Below, in pieces: positions 7,384 to 11,457 of a DNA stretch of 11,457 nt. Source of the DNA: Lachnospiraceae bacterium UBA3645 (GTDB taxonomy: Bacteria; Bacillota; Clostridia; Lachnospirales; Lachnospiraceae); contig DFKM01000099.1 of assembly GCA_002373555.1 (NCBI GenBank), positions 1,219 to 12,675 on the forward strand, given 5' to 3'. Both the position numbers and the translations under genes were made by a program. Under the pieces are notes generated by a model. The model made no database searches and was not told where the DNA came from. It saw only the letters and a program-made list of their open reading frames with translations. The stretch's first letter is position 1; every line of letters starts with the position of its first letter.

Positions 7384-8268
7384 ATGTACAAAGCGAATTT
7401 TCTGAACGAGACCGCGAACAAAAAGATCATTGAACACAAAGGCAAATTCAATGTCATTGAATATCAGAAGAATCTGAGCGACGATCCGTCCGAAGCCATG
7501 TTCTCCTATTTTGCCAGCCAGATGAATGTCCGGAAACGGCAGCTGGCGATCGCGCTGGAGGACGACGACATCACCGTGCAGGGCGGCTCGATGGAATGGA
7601 TGGCCGGCGATCTCAAAGTCGCGACCAACATCAAGGGCGGCATCGACCTCGGCAAGAAGATCATCGGCGGCAAACTGACGAACGAAGCAGTCATCAAGCC
7701 GCGCTATACCGGCACCGGCCTGCTTGTACTGGAACCCACTTACAAGCACATCCTGCTGGAAGACCTGGCGGACTGGAACGGACGCATGATCATTGAGAAC
7801 GGACTGTTCCTTGCCTGCGACGGCGAAGTCAATATCAAAACGGTCATGCGAAGCACCATTTCCTCGATGGTCCTCGGCAATGAAGGCATGTTCAACTGCA
7901 TGCTCGATGGCGAAGGGATCGTGGCGCTGGAGAGCATGGTGCCCCGGGAAGAGCTCGTCATGATCGACCTGGACAATGACGTACTGCGCGTGGACGGAAA
8001 CTATGCCATCGCCTGGAGCCAGTCTCTGAAGTTTACGGTGGAAAAGACAACAAAGACACTGATCGGATCCGATATCAGCGGCGAAGGGCTGGTCAATGTC
8101 TACCGCGGCACCGGCCGTGTGCTGCTCTCCCCTGTTGCAGCAGGCGTGAAAAGATCCAGACTTGACGATCTGCAGATGGAGCGCCATCAGGAGGCAAAGA
8201 ACAAGATCCGGGGAAAGAAAGAGGAAGCGTCCCCTGAGGAAACAGAAAGCGAGTATGAAGAAGAATAA
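7384..8268 (+). CDS. AIM24 family protein
   Basis: The 294-residue product matches the bacterial AIM24 (formerly DUF124) family, a beta-rich fold of unclear function; the yeast namesake is mitochondrial. Landmarks are ITVQGGSMEWMAGDLKV (about 62-78), the Gly-rich GGIDLGKKIIGGKL stretch, YTGTGLLVLEPTYKHILL, and the C-terminal GEGLVNVYRGTGRVLLSPV (about 230-248), the most diagnostic segment. No signal peptide or membrane helix is seen, so it is probably cytoplasmic. The last 40 or so residues are highly charged (KRSRLDDL to EESEYEEE-like acidic end) and probably disordered. It appears monocistronic, with its own promoter, and converges on the YitT gene across a hairpin. No specific role can be assigned from context. 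The start has a GGGGAGGG ribosome binding site; the stop is TAA. Confidence 0.88.
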   Translation: MYKANFLNETANKKIIEHKGKFNVIEYQKNLSDDPSEAMFSYFASQMNVRKRQLAIALEDDDITVQGGSMEWMAGDLKVATNIKGGIDLGKKIIGGKLTNEAVIKPRYTGTGLLVLEPTYKHILLEDLADWNGRMIIENGLFLACDGEVNIKTVMRSTISSMVLGNEGMFNCMLDGEGIVALESMVPREELVMIDLDNDVLRVDGNYAIAWSQSLKFTVEKTTKTLIGSDISGEGLVNVYRGTGRVLLSPVAAGVKRSRLDDLQMERHQEAKNKIRGKKEEASPEETESEYEEE

Positions 8269-8275
8269 GTAAATG

Positions 8276-8310
8276 AACGGCGAAGCTCATGCTCCGCCGC
8301 TTGTTTATTT
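8276..8310. terminator. Possible bidirectional terminator between convergent genes
   Basis: An imperfect inverted repeat pairs 8276-8286 with 8291-8302 around a TCAT loop. The core is GC-rich, with one A/C mismatch and a bulge. Loosely T-rich sequence follows on the plus strand (TTGTTTATTT) and on the minus strand. It is placed correctly to end both the AIM24 gene and the YitT gene, although the T-runs are broken. Confidence 0.55.
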
Positions 8311-9126
8311 CTGTACCTTCTCTGCCGGTCCGGCAGCCGTCTGCTGCACCGTTCCCATCTCTCCCGCCGCCAGGCTGTTCGATTTGATATGCCGCCCGAC
8401 GATCTCCGACACCTCCGAGATCGTTGTGAACGTACTCCCCTCCGTCTCACTGATGATCTGCTTCAGCTCGTGGATCTCGGCTCTCGTCACCACACAGTAT
8501 AGGACATCCTTCGTATCGCTGCTGATGTATCCCTCGCCTTTCATAAAGGTTACGGTCCGGCCGAGCTTCTCATAGATCTCTTCGGCAACCTTTCTGCCGT
8601 TATCGGTAATGATCATGACGGATTTCGTGCTGTCAAATCCGATCTCCACGATATCGATCACCCGCGAAGTGATGAAATACATCACGAGCGAATACATTCC
8701 GCGGTCCAGGCCGAACAGCGCTCCTGCGACGGAATAAATGAGCACATTCATGATCAGGATGATCTGTCCGACCGAGAAAGAAACTCTCCGGCTCAATGTG
8801 ACCGCGACGATCTCCGTTCCGTCCAGACAACCGCCGCCGCGCAGGACCAAGCCGACGCCCACGCCCAGAAGGATGCCGCCAAAGATCGCGCCGAGGAAGA
8901 CATCATGCGTAGCACTGACCATCGGTTCGAAAACGGCCGTCATCAGGGAAAACAGGACCATCGAATATCCCGCCTTCGCCAGGAACAGTTTTCCCAGCTT
9001 TGTCATCCCGTACACCAGGAAGGGCGCATTGATGATGACCATCAGGATGCCGAGCTTTAACGGCAGGAAATGGGCCAGGATCATACTGACGCCGACCACG
9101 CCGCCGTCAAAAACATTCGTCGGCAC
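8305..9126 (-). CDS. YitT family membrane protein, main open part after an in-frame TAG
   Basis: The 273-residue open part carries most of a YitT-family protein: several membrane helices with the DGGVVGVS motif near its start (about 7-14), GxxLGVGVGLVLRGGGCLDGTEI (about 84-106), and a C-terminal DUF2179 domain. In that domain VTFMKGEGYISSDTKDVLYCVVTR (about 191-214) is diagnostic. YitT proteins are integral membrane proteins of unproven, possibly transport-related function. The GTG at 9124-9126 has AGGAG 6 nt upstream, so initiation there is possible. However, the family normally has another helix before the PTNxxDGG segment, and that helix is encoded in the same frame upstream, beyond a TAG at 9136-9138. 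The open part therefore looks like a gene cut by a nonsense codon, or expressed by restart or readthrough. The C-terminal 25 residues are low complexity. The stop is TAA. Confidence 0.85.
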   Translation of the reverse strand: MPTNVFDGGVVGVSMILAHFLPLKLGILMVIINAPFLVYGMTKLGKLFLAKAGYSMVLFSLMTAVFEPMVSATHDVFLGAIFGGILLGVGVGLVLRGGGCLDGTEIVAVTLSRRVSFSVGQIILIMNVLIYSVAGALFGLDRGMYSLVMYFITSRVIDIVEIGFDSTKSVMIITDNGRKVAEEIYEKLGRTVTFMKGEGYISSDTKDVLYCVVTRAEIHELKQIISETEGSTFTTISEVSEIVGRHIKSNSLAAGEMGTVQQTAAGPAEKVQK

Positions 9127-9216
9127 GAGAAACTCCTACAGTGCAAATGCCGCCGTGACAGCGCCGGCTGTCAGCATGGCAAAGGATGCGATCTGATCTC
9201 TGGTATTTTTGCGCAA
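9127..9216 (-). pseudogene. 5' part of yitT-family gene: TTG start, 26 codons, then TAG
   Basis: In frame with the downstream YitT reading frame, a TTG at 9214-9216 is preceded by GGGAGG (9225-9230) at 8 nt. It encodes a short basic stretch (RKNTRDQ) and a hydrophobic segment (FAMLTAGAVTAAFAL), then TAG (9136-9138), then EFL joined directly to VPTNVFDGG. Basic start, helix, then FLVPTN and DGG is the usual YitT N-terminus, so the reading frame is continuous apart from this one codon. A single substitution or sequencing error would explain it. The intact product would be 303 residues counting the TAG position. Promoter and ribosome binding site are intact, which argues that the interruption is recent, erroneous or tolerated. 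Confidence 0.75.
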
Positions 9217-9264
9217 TCTGTTATCCTCCCGGGAATCATTTCTGTTATCTGTACGATCTGCATC

Positions 9265-9293
9265 ATTATACATTATTTTCCCATGAATCCCAA
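9265..9293 (-). promoter_or_regulatory. Candidate sigma-A promoter for the YitT-family gene
   Basis: On the minus strand TTGGGA (9288-9293) and a perfect TATAAT (9265-9270) are separated by 17 nt. Transcription would begin near 9258, about 40 nt before the TTG start at 9216. This supports the upstream TTG, rather than the GTG at 9126, as the original start. Confidence 0.75.
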
Positions 9294-9333
9294 TACTTCT
9301 AAAGCCGTAAAACATTAAATTCACATAAAAAGG

Positions 9334-9362
9334 TTTACAAAACCGCCGCCGTGCATTATAAT
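9334..9362 (+). promoter_or_regulatory. Sigma-A promoter for thrS
   Basis: TTTACA (9334-9339) and a perfect TATAAT (9357-9362) are separated by 17 nt. The predicted start near 9369 lies directly in front of the T-box leader. It is divergent from the YitT promoter, with about 40 nt between the two -35 boxes. Confidence 0.85.
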
Positions 9363-9368
9363 CCGATA

Positions 9369-9620
9369 GAACTGCATAGTAAAGCTTTGACGAGGAACTG
9401 CAGCCTTTACGGCATCCACAGAGAGGGAGGGAAACGCTGAGACCTTCCCGTTCACGAACCGCTGCGCACCGCCCTCCGAGCGGCCCCAATCCGGCCCGGT
9501 GATTCCGTTATCATCCATTGAGTGGTCATTCCGTGTCTGCGTATGCCGGGATGACAATAAAGGTGGAACCGCGTTTATGACGTCCTTTAGCATTTGCTGA
9601 AGGGCGTTTTATTATTCTCA
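9369..9620 (+). promoter_or_regulatory. T-box riboswitch leader (threonine type)
   Basis: T-box leaders bind the cognate uncharged tRNA and then block a terminator, raising synthetase expression when the amino acid is scarce. The Stem I opening (AGTAAAG then GACGAGGAAC, about 9379-9400) is present. The AGAGAG motif (about 9420-9425) precedes a GCTGAGACC segment resembling GGTGnAAnCC, then CGAAC, an ACC triplet (9468-9470) and CTCCGAG. By alignment with other leaders that ACC is the likely Thr specifier; a second ACC at 9458-9460 is the alternative and would also mean Thr. The T-box core GGTGGAACCGCG is at 9562-9573. Its TGGA would pair with a tRNA ending in U-CCA. The downstream gene thrS agrees with the specifier. 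Confidence 0.92.
9580..9616 (+). terminator. T-box regulated intrinsic terminator
   Basis: Arms at 9580-9591 (ACGTCCTTTAGC) and 9596-9607 (GCTGAAGGGCGT) pair over 12 positions, with two G-T pairs, around an ATTT loop. They are followed by TTTTATTATT. This is the competing structure to the antiterminator that includes the T-box core just upstream. Confidence 0.92.
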
Positions 9621-9645
9621 GTACATTATTTAAAGGAGTTATACC

Positions 9646-11409
9646 ATGGAAAGAGAAGAATTCTTAAGCGTTTACAGACATTCGCTTGCCCACATTCTTG
9701 CCAAGGCCGTGATCGAGATCTACGGCAAAGAGAACGTACAGTATGCGATCGGTCCGCAGATCGATACCGGCTGCTACTATGACTTCCTGCTGCCGAAGGC
9801 CGTCACGGAATCCGATTACAAGACGATCGAGAACAAGATGCGCGAGATCATCAAGCGCCGCGAGGACTGGACCGTAAAGGAAGTCAGCCGTTCGGAAGCG
9901 CTGGAGCTTTTTAAAGATCAGAAATTCAAGACCGAGCTGGTCATGGATCTGCCTGAGGATGAAAAGCTGACGATCTACTGGACCGGCGATGATTTCGTCG
10001 ACCTCTGCCGCGGCCCGCACATCTCCAATTCCCAGGAGCTGATGAGCGTTGCATTCCAGATCCGTTCCGCTTCCGGCGCCTACTGGAGAGGCGATGAGAA
10101 GCGCGACAGCCTGCAGAGGATCTATCTGTATGCATTCCCGGACAAGCAGCAGCTCAAAGAGCATCTGGCTTTCGTAAAGGAAGCGATGGAGCGCGACCAC
10201 AAGAAGCTCGGACCGCAGCTCGATCTCTTCATGTTCGACGAGACCGCGCCCGGCATGCCTTACTGGCTTCCCAGAGGCTTCAAGCTGTACAATGCGCTGC
10301 TCTCCTTCTGGAGAGGCATCCATGATGTCCATGGCTATCAGGAGATCGCAGCACCTGTTCTGAACTCCAAGGAGCTCTGGGTGACTTCCGGACACTGGGC
10401 ACATTATAAAGACAACATGTTCCTTGTCCCGATCGACGAGAACAATACGTATGCCGCAAAGCCCATGAACTGCCCGAACGCGATCACCGTGTACAGACGC
10501 GAAGGCCATTCCTACAAGGAACTGCCGATCCGCTATTCCGAGACCGATCCGATCCACAGAAAGGAAAAATCCGGTGAGCTGAACGGCCTGTTCCGTGTAC
10601 AGCTCTTCCACCAGGATGACGATCACACCTTCCTGACCGAAGATCAGATCGCGGACGAGATCAACGATATCATGGATATCGCGGGACAGATCTACGGCAC
10701 CTTCGGACTTTCCTACGCACCCGAGCTCTCCACCCGTCCGGATGACTTTATGGGCGACATCGAAGTCTGGAACCAGGCGGAAGCTGCGCTGAAGAAGATC
10801 CTGGATGACAAATACGGCGAAGGCGGCTATGAGATCAACGAAGGCGACGGCGCATTCTACGGCCCGAAGATCGACCTGAAGATGAAGGACTGCCTCGGCA
10901 GAGAATGGCAGATGGGCACCATCCAGCTTGACTTCCAGCTGCCGCTCAATTTCGACCTGCACTACATTGACAAAGACGGCGCGAAGAAACGTCCGGTCAT
11001 GATCCACCGAGCCATGTTCGGATCGATGGAAAGATTCATCGGTATCCTGATCGAGAACTTCAAGGGCGCCTTCCCGTTCTGGCTCTCTCCCGTACAGGTC
11101 GGCGTTGTCCCGATCCGTACTTCGCACAATGAGTACGCGAAGAAGGTCTGCGAAGAGCTGCGCGACGCGGGCATCCGCTTCGAAGTCGACTATTCCGACC
11201 AGAACATGCAGAAGAAGATCAAAGCCTACAAGCTTTACAAGGATCCCTACATCCTGGTACTGGGCGACAAGGAAGCCGAGAACAATACCGTTTCCGTCAA
11301 TATCCGCGGAAACAACAACCAGCTGCACGACATCCCGCTGGAAAAGTTCATTGCGATCTGCAGAAAGATGAACAAGGAATATACACTGGATCTCGTAACG
11401 GAAATGTGA
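9646..11409 (+). CDS. thrS: Threonyl-tRNA synthetase, form lacking the TGS domain
   Basis: This class II synthetase charges tRNA-Thr. The 587-residue product starts directly at the editing domain: RHSLAHILAKA (11-21) supplies H12 and H16, and VDLCRGPH (118-125) supplies C121 and H125, the four-residue site that clears Ser-tRNA-Thr. The catalytic core follows with ETAPGMPYWLPRG (199-211) and zinc ligands C276 (MNCPNA), H327 (QDDDHTF) and H454 (VMIHRAMFGS). The last motif holds the motif 3 arginine region GSMERF. The anticodon-binding domain occupies about 482-587. E. coli ThrRS has about 640 residues with an N-terminal TGS domain, which is absent here; upstream sequence is T-box leader, so it has not been missed by start choice. 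AAAGGAG lies 7 nt before the ATG. Antiterminated by the T-box when Thr-tRNA is uncharged. Confidence 0.98.
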   Translation: MEREEFLSVYRHSLAHILAKAVIEIYGKENVQYAIGPQIDTGCYYDFLLPKAVTESDYKTIENKMREIIKRREDWTVKEVSRSEALELFKDQKFKTELVMDLPEDEKLTIYWTGDDFVDLCRGPHISNSQELMSVAFQIRSASGAYWRGDEKRDSLQRIYLYAFPDKQQLKEHLAFVKEAMERDHKKLGPQLDLFMFDETAPGMPYWLPRGFKLYNALLSFWRGIHDVHGYQEIAAPVLNSKELWVTSGHWAHYKDNMFLVPIDENNTYAAKPMNCPNAITVYRREGHSYKELPIRYSETDPIHRKEKSGELNGLFRVQLFHQDDDHTFLTEDQIADEINDIMDIAGQIYGTFGLSYAPELSTRPDDFMGDIEVWNQAEAALKKILDDKYGEGGYEINEGDGAFYGPKIDLKMKDCLGREWQMGTIQLDFQLPLNFDLHYIDKDGAKKRPVMIHRAMFGSMERFIGILIENFKGAFPFWLSPVQVGVVPIRTSHNEYAKKVCEELRDAGIRFEVDYSDQNMQKKIKAYKLYKDPYILVLGDKEAENNTVSVNIRGNNNQLHDIPLEKFIAICRKMNKEYTLDLVTEM

Positions 11410-11457
11410 TCATTTCCAACAGAACGGCAACGAAAACGGGCTGTCGCATCAGATGAT
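11410..11457 (+). other. Short downstream flank of thrS, no gene
   Basis: The final 48 bases hold no start of a recognisable gene. GGGCTGTCGCATCAGATGAT at the window end could be the first arm and loop of a thrS terminator, but the matching arm would lie outside the window, so this cannot be confirmed. Confidence 0.3.

Noticed and set aside
9139..9489. Separate 117-residue protein ending at the TAG in the yitT 5' part
   Set aside because: Its upstream portion runs through the thrS promoter and T-box Stem I in antisense and lies upstream of the YitT promoter. Only the last 26 codons, from the TTG, look real, and they belong to yitT.
9664..11328. Long minus-strand open frame (about 550 codons) opposite thrS
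   Set aside because: thrS on the plus strand is unmistakable and has promoter, T-box and ribosome binding site. The antisense frame has no domain or start signal and reflects codon bias.
1..11457. CRISPR arrays, insertion sequences, prophage or defence genes, tRNA or rRNA genes
   Set aside because: No regularly spaced repeats, transposase or phage-like reading frames, or tRNA-like cloverleaf were seen. The region reads as ordinary core chromosome.

Overview
The window looks like a core-chromosome segment of a Bacillota bacterium, most likely class Clostridia (Lachnospiraceae-like). This rests on gene order (ruvA-ruvB-zapA-U32 followed by a SEDS/PBP pair), a T-box leader in front of thrS, strong AGGAGG-type ribosome binding sites, sigma-A-like promoters and a Bacillus-type LexA-like box. 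Base composition is moderately GC-rich. No mobile elements, tRNA or rRNA genes, or CRISPR arrays are visible. The lineage is inferred from content and was not tested by any search.

Positions 23-7116 hold a compact seven-gene block on the minus strand, read ruvA, ruvB, zapA, U32 protein, second U32-like protein, SEDS polymerase (FtsW/RodA type), class B PBP. Gaps are 45 nt or less and most junctions overlap, so one transcript from the promoter near 7204-7232 is likely. It joins Holliday-junction processing (RuvAB), Z-ring assembly (ZapA), RNA hydroxylation-type U32 proteins, and a peptidoglycan polymerase/transpeptidase pair. The last junction is unusual: ftsW-like and pbp coding regions overlap by 164 nt in different frames, and the pbp ribosome binding site lies inside the SEDS gene.

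Positions 7117-7383 are a divergent promoter region with a LexA-like palindrome. An AIM24-family gene (7384-8268, plus strand) follows. It converges on a YitT-family membrane protein gene (minus strand, 8305 up to 9216), with a hairpin between them. The YitT gene carries an in-frame TAG 27 codons after a well-supported TTG start, splitting off its first membrane helix. The TAG is itself part of a Shine-Dalgarno-like sequence in front of a GTG restart codon.

Positions 9217-9645 hold back-to-back promoters and a complete threonine-type T-box leader with terminator. It controls thrS (9646-11409), a threonyl-tRNA synthetase that keeps its editing domain but lacks the N-terminal TGS domain. The last 48 bases hold no gene.

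No wholly new system is evident. The best leads are the interrupted yitT gene, the long dual-coding ftsW/pbp overlap, and the possible SOS control of an operon that also carries division and wall genes.
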